Assembly: GCA_900541475.1 (NCBI GenBank)
Contig: UQJV01000017.1
Coordinates: forward strand, 1 to 39,448
Source: an uncultured Collinsella sp.
Lineage (GTDB): Bacteria > Actinomycetota > Coriobacteriia > Coriobacteriales > Coriobacteriaceae
Length of the DNA stretch: 39,448 bases
Reading direction: 5' to 3'
Part shown: in pieces, positions 1 through 8,470 of the stretch
How the letters are laid out: each line of letters begins with the position of its first letter
Position numbering within the stretch: the first letter of the stretch is position 1
Notes under the pieces: model-generated
The model's database searches: none
Seen by the model: only the letters and a program-made list of their open reading frames with translations
Told to the model about the DNA's origin: nothing
Position numbers and translations under genes: made by a program

Positions 1-32
1 TTGGAAGGGGCTCCCCTCTGTTTTGGTTACTG

Positions 33-63
33 TGGGACAAATTAATCAGTAGTGTTTGTCCCA
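33..63. repeat. Inverted repeat downstream of polA
   Basis: Arms TGGGACAAA (33-41) and TTTGTCCCA (55-63) are perfect reverse complements around a 13-nt loop. The element lies about 60 nt past the polA stop. No T-run follows on either strand, so it is a poor intrinsic terminator. It may instead be a dispersed palindromic element or the edge of something outside the window. The rest of 1-120 shows nothing else I can support. Confidence 0.5.
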
Positions 64-120
64 AATCTTAAGTATGTGGGGGCTTGCGTCTTGGGCGAGC
101 TTGCCTTACGGAGTGCTTCC

Positions 121-2865
121 CTATTTCGCGTCGGCCCAGGTTATGCCGGTGCTGGCTTCGGCGATCAACGGTACGCGGAGGTCTACTACGTGTTCCATGA
201 CGTCGCGGACCATGGTGGTTAGGCGCTCGACTTCGTTGACGGGGCACTCAAAGTCCAGTTCGTCGTGTACCTGCAAGATCATGTGGGCGGCAAAACCCTC
301 TTCTTCCAGGCGGCGGCTTACGCGGGCCATGGCGATCTTGATGATGTCGGCGGCGGTGCCCTGCATGGGGTGGTTCATGGCCGTGCGCTCACCAAAGCCG
401 CGGAGCTGTGGGTTTTTGGCCTTGAGCTCGGGAATATGGCGTCTGCGGCCATACATGGTCTCGGCATAGCCCGTCTGCTTGGCTCGCGCCACCACATTGT
501 CGAGGAACGTGCGCACGCCCGGGTAGGCCTCGTAGTAGCGATCAATCATGTCGCGCGCCTCGGCCATCGAGATGTGCAGCGACTGCGACAGTCCATAGGC
601 CTGCTGGCCGTACACGATGCCAAAGTTCACGGCCTTGGCGCGGCTACGCAGGTCGGGTGTCACCTCGGACACCGGCACGCCAAATACGCGCGCGGCCGTC
701 TCGGCATGGAAGTCCTCGCCCTCGTTGAAGGCGCGCACCAGGTGCTCGTCACCCGAAAGATGCGCGAGCAGGCGCAGCTCGATCTGCGAGTAGTCCACCG
801 CCAAAAAGACGCTGCCCTCGCCCGCCGAGAACGCCGTCTTGACGGTACGCCCCAGCTCCGAGCGCGTCGGAATGTTTTGCAGATTGGGGTCGCTCGAAGA
901 CAAACGCCCCGTCGCGGTGATGGTCTGGTTGTACGTGGTGTGCACACGCCCGTCACCACGGCGCAGCGGGCCCAGCGTGTCCAGATAGGTCGACTTAATC
1001 TTGGACTTCTCACGCCAGTCCAAAATCAGGCGCACGATCTCGTGGTCGCGGGCAAGGTCGCTCAGCACCTTGGCGTTGGTCGAATAGTAGCCGCGCTTGG
1101 TCTTTTTGAGGCCCTTGGTCGGAAGTCCCATAACATCAAACAGCACGTGCGAGAGTTGCATGGGGCTGCCGATGTTAAAGGTCTCGTCGCCGGCCAGGTC
1201 GCGAATGCTGCGCTCGACCTCGGCAATCTGGGTCGCCAGGCCCTCGGACAGACTGTGCAGGCGGTCGGGGTCCACGAGCATGCCCGCGCGCTCCATCTTG
1301 GCAAGCACCGGCACGAGCGGCATCTCGATCCCATCGAACACGTTGGCGGCGTTCTCGCGGGCCATGCGGTCACGCAGCGGTGCAACCAGCGCCAGCGTCA
1401 AGGCCGCCGTGCGAGCGGCGGGCGCAGGAGCGTCCTCGCCAGCACCCTCTGCGCCGCGCGCCGCAGGCAGCGCCATCTGCAGATACGTATCGGCCAGATA
1501 CACCTCGTCAAACTCGGAGCGGTCGGAATCCAACAGGTAGGCGGCAACAACGGTATCGAAGATGCGCGTGGAATCGACTGCCAGCGGATCCATGAGCTCG
1601 AGCTCAGAAGAATCGATGGGCGAAAGCTCATGCAGAAGCGCCTTCATATCCGGGCTCGCCGCACGGCCTTCCATAAACAGACGCGCGAGCACGCCGGCAA
1701 TCACGCCGTGGGCGAAGTTGAAGCCCTCAACCTCAGCCGCCGCACCGCTGTCGCCCTCCTCGAGCGCAAACAGGCCCTTGGACGTCGCCAACCACAACGT
1801 GCGCGTCAGCCCAAAGAGCGCGCCCTCTTCCTTGTCATCGTCCACCACGGCGGCGACCCACTCGCCGGCATCAATCACGCGGGAGACCTCAGCCGCAACG
1901 GCACCAAGCGCGCCAGCATCGCCGGCGGCTGCGCGCAAAACGGCGGGAATCTCAAACGTGCTGGCAGCTGCCCCGCCCTCGCCGCCGATCAGCGCCAAGA
2001 AACGGTTCTGCATGGCGGTGATACCAAGCGTGCCCAGCGCCGCGGAAACCTCATCGGCGGAAAACGCCGGGAAGGACGTCGCCTCAAAATCGAGCTCAAC
2101 GGGTGCATCGGTGCGGATGGTCGCCACCTTACGGCTCAGCAGCGCGTCGTCGATGTGTGCGCGCAGGTTTTCTCCCATCTTGCCCTTGACCTCGTCGGCG
2201 TGTGCGATGACCTCATCCAGGCTACCGTACTGCGCAATGAGCGCGCTCGCCTTTTTGGGGCCGATGCCCGGCACGCCGGGGATGTTGTCGGACGTGTCGC
2301 CCTTCAGACCATAAAAGTCGGGCACGAGCGCCGGCGTGATGCCGTGATACAGATCGTCCACGCTCTCGGGCGTCATGATCGCCACGTCGGACAGGCCCTT
2401 GCGGGTCGAGACCACGTTAACGTGCTCGGTCACGAGCTGATACATATCGCGATCACCGGTCACCAGCAGCATGTCGCAGCCGGCCTCCTCACCCAAGCGC
2501 GCCATGGTTCCCAGGATATCGTCGCCTTCCCAGCCCTCGGACTGCAGAATCGGCACGTTGAGCGCGGCGAGCAGCTCCTTGATCATGGGGAACTGCGCGT
2601 GCAGGTCGGGATCCATGGGCGGGCGCTGCGCCTTGTACTGCGGCAGCATCTCCATACGCACGCGCGGCTTGCCCTTGTCAAACGCCACGACAACGCCGTC
2701 GGGATTAAAGGCATCGATCATCTTGAGGAACATGTTCAGAAAACCAAAGATCGCGTTGGTGGGGCGACCGTCCGGCGCGTTCATGGTCGGCGGCACGGCG
2801 TGGAAGGCGCGATGCATGAGCGAGTTGCCGTCGATGACGGCAAAGGTACGGCGCTTTTCAGACAT
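121..2865 (-). CDS. polA: DNA polymerase I
   Basis: Fills gaps, removes RNA primers and repairs DNA in the cytoplasm. The protein is 914 aa, usual for the family. The N-terminal 5'-3' exonuclease (FEN-like) domain begins VIDGNSLMHRAFHA and includes the helix-hairpin-helix PGVPGIGPKKA near residue 195. The polymerase domain shows motif A DYSQIELRLL (about 690), motif B RAKAVNFGIVYGQQAYG (about 742) and motif C VHDEL (about 866). The middle 3'-5' exonuclease domain is degenerate: no DxE motif is visible, only VVDDDKEEG, so proofreading is probably lost as in many Gram-positive enzymes (inference). The start at 2865 has GAGG about 9 nt upstream; the longer frame to 2904 adds 13 unconserved residues. 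It is divergent from the aminopeptidase gene. Confidence 0.97.
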   Translation of the reverse strand: MSEKRRTFAVIDGNSLMHRAFHAVPPTMNAPDGRPTNAIFGFLNMFLKMIDAFNPDGVVVAFDKGKPRVRMEMLPQYKAQRPPMDPDLHAQFPMIKELLAALNVPILQSEGWEGDDILGTMARLGEEAGCDMLLVTGDRDMYQLVTEHVNVVSTRKGLSDVAIMTPESVDDLYHGITPALVPDFYGLKGDTSDNIPGVPGIGPKKASALIAQYGSLDEVIAHADEVKGKMGENLRAHIDDALLSRKVATIRTDAPVELDFEATSFPAFSADEVSAALGTLGITAMQNRFLALIGGEGGAAASTFEIPAVLRAAAGDAGALGAVAAEVSRVIDAGEWVAAVVDDDKEEGALFGLTRTLWLATSKGLFALEEGDSGAAAEVEGFNFAHGVIAGVLARLFMEGRAASPDMKALLHELSPIDSSELELMDPLAVDSTRIFDTVVAAYLLDSDRSEFDEVYLADTYLQMALPAARGAEGAGEDAPAPAARTAALTLALVAPLRDRMARENAANVFDGIEMPLVPVLAKMERAGMLVDPDRLHSLSEGLATQIAEVERSIRDLAGDETFNIGSPMQLSHVLFDVMGLPTKGLKKTKRGYYSTNAKVLSDLARDHEIVRLILDWREKSKIKSTYLDTLGPLRRGDGRVHTTYNQTITATGRLSSSDPNLQNIPTRSELGRTVKTAFSAGEGSVFLAVDYSQIELRLLAHLSGDEHLVRAFNEGEDFHAETAARVFGVPVSEVTPDLRSRAKAVNFGIVYGQQAYGLSQSLHISMAEARDMIDRYYEAYPGVRTFLDNVVARAKQTGYAETMYGRRRHIPELKAKNPQLRGFGERTAMNHPMQGTAADIIKIAMARVSRRLEEEGFAAHMILQVHDELDFECPVNEVERLTTMVRDVMEHVVDLRVPLIAEASTGITWADAK

Positions 2866-2973
2866 ATTGAATACCTCGCTTTGGGCTGGGCACGGTTTGC
2901 TCACACCAGTTTACACGCTCCCCGCCCCGCGGCCACCGCACATCAGGCTTCCCTGCCGCCGCGGGCCCGCGCG

Positions 2974-2982
2974 TGATACGAT
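2974..2982 (+). promoter_or_regulatory. Possible extended -10 for the aminopeptidase
   Basis: TGATACGAT fits an extended -10 (TGn followed by TACGAT), about 50 nt before the aminopeptidase start in the 166-nt divergent gap with polA. No convincing -35 is seen, so this is a weak call. Confidence 0.3.
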
Positions 2983-3031
2983 GGCTCACGGTACATCAAC
3001 CAGCACGATCGATCCGAAAGGAGCCTGCGTC

Positions 3032-4429
3032 ATGGAGCGTCCCTGCGCATGGAAAAAGTACACGCCACAGCAGATCGAGGAGCTCGAGGAGCTTTGCCGC
3101 GGCTACAAGCAGTTTTTGAGTGAGAACAAGACCGAGCGTCTGTGCGTCAAGGCCGGTATCAAGATGGCCGAGGAGGCGGGCTACGTCAATCTGGAGACCG
3201 TGATCGCCGAGGGCCGCGCGCTCAAGGCCGGCGACAAGGTGTACGCCGCCAACCACGGCAAGGACCTCATGCTCGTCAACCTGGGCACCGCCCCGCTCGA
3301 GCAGGGCTTTAACATCCTGGGCGCCCACGTGGACTCGCCGCGCCTGGACCTCAAGCAGAACCCCGCCTTCGAGGCCGGCGACATGGCTTATCTCGACACG
3401 CACTACTATGGCGGCGTCAAGAGCTACCACTGGGTCGCTTCCCCGCTCGCACTCGTGGGCGTCATCTGCAAAAAGGACGGCACCACCGTCGACATCAACA
3501 TCGGTGACAAGGCCGACGACCCGGTCTTTACCATCTCCGACCTGCTGATCCACCTCTCGAGCGAGCAGATGGCCAAGCCCGCCAAGGACGCCGTCGACGC
3601 CGAGATCCTCGACGTGATCGTGGGCGGCCGCCCCGTCAAGTTTGACGAGGACGACAAGGACGCTCCCAAGGAGCCCGTCAAGCAGATGTTCCTGGATATC
3701 CTCAAGGAGCAGTACGACGTCGAGGAGGAGGACTTCCTCTCCGCCGAGATCGAGGTCGTGCCCGCCGGCCCCGCCCGTGACATGGGCCTCGACCGCTCCA
3801 TGATTCTGGGCTATGGCCACGACGACCGTGTCTGCGCCTATCCGTCCATGCTCGCCCAGATCAACGTCGCCAACGTGGAGCGCACGAGCATCACACTCAT
3901 CGTCGACAAGGAGGAGATCGGTTCCGTGGGTGCCACCGGCATGACGAGCCGCTTCTTCGAGAACACCGTCGCCGAGATCATGACGCTCGCCGGCGAGGAT
4001 AGCCCGCTGGCCCTGCGCCGCGCGCTCGCCCGCAGCCGCATGCTCTCCTCCGACGTGTCCGCCGGCTTCGACCCGGGCTACGCCGGCAAGTTCGAAACCA
4101 AGAACGCAGCCTTTATGGGTCGCGGCCTGTGCTTTAACAAGTACACGGGCAGCCGCGGCAAGGGCGGCTCTAACGACGCCGACGCCGAGTATGTGGCCCT
4201 CATCCGCGACATCATGGACGAGGCCGGCGTGGACTTCCAGACCTGCGAGCTCGGTCGCGTCAACGCGGGCGGCGGCGGCACCATCGCATACATCATGGCT
4301 AAGTACGGCATGAACGTCATCGACTCTGGCGTTGCCGTCCTGTCCATGCACGCCCTGTGGGAGGTCGCTAACAAGGCCGATATCTACGAGGCCTATCGCG
4401 GCTACAAGGCCTTCATCGAGCGCGCGTAA
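3032..4429 (+). CDS. M18 family aminopeptidase
   Basis: A cytoplasmic zinc metallopeptidase of family M18 (aspartyl/lysyl aminopeptidase, ApeA type) that trims N-terminal residues from peptides. The 465-aa length is typical. Metal and catalytic motifs are in order: GAHVDSPRLD (His99, Asp101), DKEEIGSVGATG (Glu294/Glu295), SSDVSAGFDP (Asp near 343) and MHALWE (His near 440). The ATG at 3032 has GAAAGGAG 8-9 nt upstream. An open frame continues upstream to 2471, but it only shadows polA. The gene is single, followed by a long hairpin and then yaaA. Substrate preference cannot be read from the sequence. An apeA-like name would be reasonable. Confidence 0.93.
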   Translation: MERPCAWKKYTPQQIEELEELCRGYKQFLSENKTERLCVKAGIKMAEEAGYVNLETVIAEGRALKAGDKVYAANHGKDLMLVNLGTAPLEQGFNILGAHVDSPRLDLKQNPAFEAGDMAYLDTHYYGGVKSYHWVASPLALVGVICKKDGTTVDINIGDKADDPVFTISDLLIHLSSEQMAKPAKDAVDAEILDVIVGGRPVKFDEDDKDAPKEPVKQMFLDILKEQYDVEEEDFLSAEIEVVPAGPARDMGLDRSMILGYGHDDRVCAYPSMLAQINVANVERTSITLIVDKEEIGSVGATGMTSRFFENTVAEIMTLAGEDSPLALRRALARSRMLSSDVSAGFDPGYAGKFETKNAAFMGRGLCFNKYTGSRGKGGSNDADAEYVALIRDIMDEAGVDFQTCELGRVNAGGGGTIAYIMAKYGMNVIDSGVAVLSMHALWEVANKADIYEAYRGYKAFIERA

Positions 4430-4442
4430 CCAACCCTTCATC

Positions 4443-4509
4443 AGTTGCGGTGAAATACAGACTAAACTGGCCCATAAACGGCCAAAACAGACCGTATTCC
4501 ACCGCAACT
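4443..4509. repeat. 67-nt near-perfect hairpin between the aminopeptidase and yaaA
   Basis: Outer arms 4443-4463 and 4489-4509 pair at 18 of 21 positions (core AGTTGCGGTG / CACCGCAACT). An inner stem TGGCC/GGCCA surrounds a 7-nt loop. The whole spans almost all of the 103-nt gap, ending 23 nt before the yaaA start. On the plus strand a weak T-rich stretch (CTTCCTTTTTGG) follows, so it may terminate the aminopeptidase transcript. Its length and nested symmetry also fit a REP- or MITE-like palindromic element. Confidence 0.7.
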
Positions 4510-4532
4510 TCCTTTTTGGCAGAGGAGAGTCC

Positions 4533-5342
4533 ATGCTGCAGGTCGTCATTTCGCCCGCCAAGCAGATGCGCGCGGCCCAAGATGCTTTTGAAGTCCTGGG
4601 CATTCCACCCTTTGCGCGCGAGACGGCTCGCCTCCACCGCGCACTGCTAGATATCGAGCGGAATGAAGGCAGCGACAGCCTGCAGGCGCTATGGAACGTG
4701 AGTGACAAACTGCTGGGGCCTTGCCTCAACACCCTGCATGAGTTCGGGCCCATCCTGAAAAACGGCGATCTCGACAATCCCGCACTCGCCTGTCACCTCT
4801 CCCCTGCCGTCATGTCCTACCACGGCATTCAATACCAGAGCATGGCGCCCGAGGTGATGGATTCCGCGCAGCTCGCATGGCTGCAAAGCCACCTGTGGAT
4901 CCTCTCTGGCCTCTACGGGTGCGTTCGCCCCTTTCATGCCGTCGAACCATATCGGCTGGAGATGGGCGCGAAGCTCGCCGTTGACGATGCCCGAGACCTC
5001 TATGCGTTTTGGAGCGACAAGCTCGCGCGGGCTATCGCCCCGGCAGGCTCAAACACCACGATCGTCAACCTCGCCAGCGTAGAGTACGCCAAAGCCGTTC
5101 TGCCCCATCTCGCGGGCGACGCCACGGTCGTCACGTGTCTCTTTGGCGAAGGCATCCGCAACGGCAAGCCCATCCAGCGCTCGACCGCCAGCAAAAAGGC
5201 ACGTGGTTCCATGGTGCGCTGGATGGCAGAAAACAAGCTCGAGGATGTAAGCGGGCTCACCGCGTTTGACGTTGGTTATCGTCACTTTCCCGAGCTTTCA
5301 AATAAGAACACTTTGGTCTTCCTGAACGAACAGACCTTGTAG
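4533..5342 (+). CDS. yaaA: YaaA family peroxide stress protein
   Basis: YaaA (DUF328/UPF0246) limits free intracellular iron and so oxidative DNA damage under peroxide stress; the E. coli member also binds DNA. The protein is 269 aa, close to the usual 255-260. It opens with MLQVVISPAKQM, matching the family N-terminus, and carries the internal NLASVEYAKAV block and the C-terminal block RGSMVRWMAENKLEDVSGL followed by FDVGYRHFPELS. AGAGGAG at 4521-4527 supports the ATG at 4533; the longer frame to 4332 runs back into the aminopeptidase. Apparently monocistronic, convergent with the next gene with a 40-nt gap and no clear terminator. Confidence 0.9.
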   Translation: MLQVVISPAKQMRAAQDAFEVLGIPPFARETARLHRALLDIERNEGSDSLQALWNVSDKLLGPCLNTLHEFGPILKNGDLDNPALACHLSPAVMSYHGIQYQSMAPEVMDSAQLAWLQSHLWILSGLYGCVRPFHAVEPYRLEMGAKLAVDDARDLYAFWSDKLARAIAPAGSNTTIVNLASVEYAKAVLPHLAGDATVVTCLFGEGIRNGKPIQRSTASKKARGSMVRWMAENKLEDVSGLTAFDVGYRHFPELSNKNTLVFLNEQTL

Positions 5343-5382
5343 GACCACCGCTACTTTTGAATGTGCTGCCTAGGCACGGCGT

Positions 5383-5898
5383 CTATTCCGCCAAGCCGTC
5401 GGCTTTGGCAACTTCGTTTGTCGAACCATCTTGGTAGGTAATCTTAACGTGCTCTACCTCGGACACCGCAGCACCCGATGGGGGCTCCAAGCGCCATTCC
5501 GTCAGCGCGATATCCATAGTCGTAGGCACGTCGCCCTGATTCTTGAGCTTCACCGTCAGCGTTTTGAGCGCCGCATCATACGTCACGCGTTCGATTTCCT
5601 CACCAGGAATAGACCCACCGCTCAGCTGAAGCTGGACAAATCCATCGCGCGAATACCAATAGTCGCCCGGCGCGGCAACGGTATTGCCGCCCGTAACCTT
5701 CACTGTCATGATCGGCAGGGCATCGTCGGCCTCGAACTCCCATGCTGCGCCGCCGTGACCGCCAAACGTCCAGATACAAAAGGCAATCACCAGCACGGCA
5801 AGCACCGCAAAACCAATCGCGACAAGGCCATGGTGCGCACGGCTTTCCTCGGCCGATACATCCCATTGCGTCTCTCGATATAGATGCTTGTCTTCCAT
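5383..5898 (-). CDS. Hypothetical single-pass membrane protein
   Basis: A 171-aa protein I do not recognise. It has a short charged N-terminus (MEDKHLYRETQWD), one clear transmembrane helix at about residues 24-45 (LVAIGFAVLAVLVIAFCIW) and a roughly 120-aa C-terminal part with alternating beta-like patterns (MTVKVTGGNTV, TLTVKLKNQG). The C-terminal part is probably an extracytoplasmic beta-sandwich (inference). The ATG at 5898 is preceded by GGGGAGG 6 nt upstream; a frame continuing to 6582 only shadows thiC. It is divergent from the riboswitch-controlled thiC, sharing about 70 nt of promoter region. No evidence ties it to thiamine metabolism. Confidence 0.75.
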   Translation of the reverse strand: MEDKHLYRETQWDVSAEESRAHHGLVAIGFAVLAVLVIAFCIWTFGGHGGAAWEFEADDALPIMTVKVTGGNTVAAPGDYWYSRDGFVQLQLSGGSIPGEEIERVTYDAALKTLTVKLKNQGDVPTTMDIALTEWRLEPPSGAAVSEVEHVKITYQDGSTNEVAKADGLAE

Positions 5899-5923
5899 GT
5901 TCGCCTCCCCACAGGCACGCTCG

Positions 5924-5954
5924 TTATGCCAATCGTACCCATTCGAGCTATACT
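5924..5954 (+). promoter_or_regulatory. Probable thiC promoter
   Basis: A good -10, TATACT (5949-5954), lies about 15 nt before the riboswitch. A weak -35-like TTATGC (5924-5929) is 19 nt upstream of it. The position is right for transcription that starts just before the aptamer. Confidence 0.45.
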
Positions 5955-5970
5955 TGAGCCCATTACATAA

Positions 5971-6066
5971 ACGGGGAGCTTGCAGGACAAGACGGCAGGC
6001 TGAGACTGGGCGCGCCCGCCCTGACCCGCAAACCTGATATGGGTAATGCCAACGAAGGGAGCCGTG
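5971..6066 (+). promoter_or_regulatory. TPP riboswitch (THI element)
   Basis: The conserved THI-box blocks appear in order: ACGGGGAGC (5971-5979), GGCTGAGACTGGGC (around 5998-6011), GACCCGCAAACCTGATATGG (around 6022-6041) and GGGTAATGCCAACGAAGGGA (6041-6060). TPP binding is known to shut off downstream thiamine genes. The AAGGGA that serves as thiC ribosome binding site lies within the 3' conserved element, and ACGG/CCGT can close P1. Control of translation initiation by hiding the ribosome site is therefore likely, since no separate terminator hairpin is seen before thiC. Confidence 0.95.
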
Positions 6067-6069
6067 CCA

Positions 6070-7404
6070 ATGAGCACACAGACCGAGCCCAAGCTCGTCA
6101 CGCAAATCGACTTCGCCCGCGCCGGGCAGATCACGCCGCAGATGAAGGAAGTCGCCGAGCGCGAGCATCGCGACCCCGAGTACATCCGCGAGCGCGTGGC
6201 CGACGGCCGCATCGCCATTCCCGCCAACATCGTGCATATCAAAAAGGGCATGCGCGCCTTTGGTGTCGGCGAGGGCCTGTCCACCAAGGTCAACGTCAAC
6301 CTGGGCATCTCGGGCGACAAGGCCGATGCCGCCGAGGAATGGAAGAAGGTCAAGATCGCCGAGGACTTTGGCGCCGACGCCATCATGGACCTTTCCAACT
6401 CGGGCAAAACGCGCCAGTTCCGCCAGCAGCTCATCGACGAGACGCCGCTCATGGTGGGCACCGTCCCCATGTACGACGCCATCGGCTACATGGAAAAGCC
6501 GCTGGTCAAGCTGACCAAGGACGACCTGTTCGAGGTCGTGCGCGCGCACGCCGAGGATGGCGTGGACTTTATGACCATCCACTGCGGCATCAACAAGTCG
6601 GTCACCAAGACCTTTAAGGAGACCGGCCGCCTGATGAACATCGTCAGTCGCGGCGGCTCGCTACTGTTTGGCTGGATGGAGGTCACCGGCAACGAAAACC
6701 CCTTCTACGAGTACTTTGACGAGCTGCTCGAGATTTGCCACGAGTACGACGTGACGATTTCGCTCGGCGACTCCTGCCGCCCGGGCTGCCTCTACGACTC
6801 CAACGATGCCACCGAGACCGCTGAGATGATCGAGCTGGGCAAGCTGTGCAAGCGCGCTTGGGCCGCCGGCGTCCAGGTCATGGTCGAGGGTCCGGGCCAC
6901 ATGGCGCTCGACGAAATCGCCGCCAATATGAAACTGCAGAAGCGTCTGTGCCACAACGCCCCGTTCTATGTGCTCGGGCCGCTGGTGACCGATATCGGCG
7001 TGGGTTACGACCACATCACCGCCGCCATTGGTGGCGCCATCTCCGCCAGCTCCGGCGCCGACTTCCTGTGCTACGTGACGCCGGCCGAGCACCTGTGCCT
7101 GCCCAACGCCCAGGACGTGCTCGATGGACTCATGGCCACCAAGATCGCCGCACATGCCGCCGATATCGCCAAGAAGGTGCCCCACGCCCGCGACATGGAC
7201 GACAAGATGGGCCAGGCACGCCGCAAGCTCGACTGGGAAGAGATGTGGAAGTGCGCGCTCGACCCGGTCACCGGCAAGAAGCGCTACGAGGAGTCCCCCG
7301 CCGCTACCGAGGGCACTTGCACCATGTGTGGCAAGATGTGCGCCGTCCGCACCGTTAACAAGGTGTTCGAAGGCACGACGATCGACCTCGGCATGGAGGA
7401 CTAA
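6070..7404 (+). CDS. thiC: Phosphomethylpyrimidine synthase ThiC
   Basis: A radical SAM enzyme that rearranges aminoimidazole ribotide into HMP phosphate, the pyrimidine half of thiamine. The 444-aa protein is the short form of the family, lacking the long N-terminal domain of the E. coli enzyme. Recognisable blocks include RVADGRIAIPANIVH, DLSNSG, GVDFMTIHCGI, GDSCRPGCLYDS, VEGPGHMALDEI and AIGGAISASSGADFLCYVTP. The C-terminal cluster-binding cysteines are near 417, 420 and 424 (CTMCGKMC), spaced CX2CX3C. The ATG at 6070 is 9 nt after GAAGGGA inside the TPP riboswitch; the slightly longer frame from 6046 would start inside the aptamer. thiD follows after 177 nt. Confidence 0.97.
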   Translation: MSTQTEPKLVTQIDFARAGQITPQMKEVAEREHRDPEYIRERVADGRIAIPANIVHIKKGMRAFGVGEGLSTKVNVNLGISGDKADAAEEWKKVKIAEDFGADAIMDLSNSGKTRQFRQQLIDETPLMVGTVPMYDAIGYMEKPLVKLTKDDLFEVVRAHAEDGVDFMTIHCGINKSVTKTFKETGRLMNIVSRGGSLLFGWMEVTGNENPFYEYFDELLEICHEYDVTISLGDSCRPGCLYDSNDATETAEMIELGKLCKRAWAAGVQVMVEGPGHMALDEIAANMKLQKRLCHNAPFYVLGPLVTDIGVGYDHITAAIGGAISASSGADFLCYVTPAEHLCLPNAQDVLDGLMATKIAAHAADIAKKVPHARDMDDKMGQARRKLDWEEMWKCALDPVTGKKRYEESPAATEGTCTMCGKMCAVRTVNKVFEGTTIDLGMED

Positions 7405-7495
7405 CTCGTCACCGGAGCCACAAACGGCCACAAGGTGTTCGTCAATTGTTGACATGTGAACATTTTCTTACATTTACGTAAAGATTGCACCGCCC

Positions 7496-7525
7496 GCCCG
7501 GGATCGGCATACAGCCGGCCCGGGC
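7496..7525. terminator. GC-rich hairpin between thiC and thiD
   Basis: Arms GCCCGGG (7496-7502) and CCCGGGC (7519-7525) are perfect. Inside them GGC/GCC forms a short second stem. Only AACTTT follows, not a strong U-tract. It may attenuate or end thiC transcription. It also sits directly upstream of the thiD -10 hexamer and so may serve as an operator. Confidence 0.45.
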
Positions 7526-7530
7526 AACTT

Positions 7531-7536
7531 TATAAT
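7531..7536 (+). promoter_or_regulatory. -10 box of a probable thiD promoter
   Basis: A perfect TATAAT lies 45 nt before the thiD start. The matching -35 position falls in the preceding hairpin and does not resemble TTGACA. A TTGACA at 7449-7454 is too far away to pair with it. The promoter call rests on the -10 alone. Confidence 0.4.
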
Positions 7537-7581
7537 GCAGGCAGAAGACCCATTTGAATCCGACCGGACAAGGGAGTGAGC

Positions 7582-8412
7582 ATGGATCGCAGTAAGGTAC
7601 CTGCCGTTCTATCCATCGCGGGATCCGATTCCAGCGGCGGTGCCGGCATTCAGGCCGACATCAAGACCATCACGGCGCATCGCCTGTATGCCGAGACGGC
7701 CATCACCGCCATCACAGCGCAAAACACACTGGGCGTCACCGCCGTGCAGAATATCTCCCCGGATATTGTCGCGGCGCAGATCGATGCCGTCTTTGACGAT
7801 ATCCGCCCAAGTGCCGTCAAGATCGGCATGGTTTCCTCTGCCGAGATTATCGAGGTTATCGCCGACCGCCTGAGCGCCTGGGACGCACAAAATATCGTCG
7901 TCGACCCCGTCATGGTCGCCACCTCGGGCGCGCGCTTGATTGCCGAGGATGCCTCCGAGGCACTCACGCGTCGCCTGTTCCCGCTGGCGACCGTCATCAC
8001 GCCCAACATCCCCGAGGCCATGGCGCTGCTCGATTACGAAGTCGATTCCGAGCGCACGCAGCAAAACGCTGCCATGCTCCTCACCTGCCGCTTTGGCTGC
8101 GCGTCCCTCGTTAAGGGCGGACATTTTGTCAACGAGGCCAACGATGTGCTAGCAGAGCCCGCGCCACTCGATGACGAGGGCAACCACCTGGGCGATCCGC
8201 TCACCACCTGGTTCCGTCACAAGCGTATCGAGACCGACAACACGCACGGCACCGGCTGCACGCTCTCGTCCGCCATCGCCTGCGCGCTGGCCCAAGGCAT
8301 GGATCTTGCCGATGCCGTCAACGCCGGCAAGGCCTACCTAACGGGCGCTCTGGCCGCCGGCTTTGACATGGGCAAGGGCTCCGGCCCCGTCAATCACATG
8401 TGGCAGTACTAA
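7582..8412 (+). CDS. thiD: Hydroxymethylpyrimidine/phosphomethylpyrimidine kinase ThiD
   Basis: Phosphorylates HMP and HMP phosphate to HMP diphosphate, the step after ThiC. The 276-aa ribokinase-fold protein shows the N-terminal substrate block SIAGSDSSGGAGIQADIKT, the core DPVMVATSGARL, and the C-terminal anion-hole and catalytic motif GTGCTLSSAIACALA. I start it at ATG 7582, with AAGGGAG 5 nt upstream. An in-frame GTG at 7576 is too close to that site. It makes a functional pair with thiC but probably has its own promoter. No thiE, thiM or thiazole-branch gene is present in the window. Confidence 0.95.
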   Translation: MDRSKVPAVLSIAGSDSSGGAGIQADIKTITAHRLYAETAITAITAQNTLGVTAVQNISPDIVAAQIDAVFDDIRPSAVKIGMVSSAEIIEVIADRLSAWDAQNIVVDPVMVATSGARLIAEDASEALTRRLFPLATVITPNIPEAMALLDYEVDSERTQQNAAMLLTCRFGCASLVKGGHFVNEANDVLAEPAPLDDEGNHLGDPLTTWFRHKRIETDNTHGTGCTLSSAIACALAQGMDLADAVNAGKAYLTGALAAGFDMGKGSGPVNHMWQY

Positions 8413-8425
8413 GCCCCGTCCCAAG

Positions 8426-8458
8426 CCACCGCAAAGGGGACAGGCACCTTTGTGGTGG
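8426..8458. repeat. Hairpin just after thiD
   Basis: Arms CCACCGCAAAGG (8426-8437) and CCTTTGTGGTGG (8447-8458) pair at 11 of 12 positions, with a 9-nt loop GGACAGGCA. It begins 14 nt after the thiD stop, a terminator position, but no T-run follows. The other side of the nearby repeat array carries a related string (CCGCAAGGGGAACTTTTGT, from 8706), which suggests a repeat family. Confidence 0.55.
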
Positions 8459-8470
8459 TTCCCACAAACA

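Noticed and set aside
265..2976. A 903-codon open frame on the plus strand opposite polA
   Set aside because: His/Arg-rich composition with no domain; it is the antisense shadow of a clear DNA polymerase I in GC-rich DNA.
2996..4777. A 593-codon minus-strand frame opposite the aminopeptidase
   Set aside because: Low-complexity Val/Gly/His/Asp pattern typical of antisense frames; the plus-strand M18 motifs are complete.
7449..7454. TTGACA as the -35 of thiD
   Set aside because: It is about 76 nt from the TATAAT, far beyond the 16-19 nt needed.
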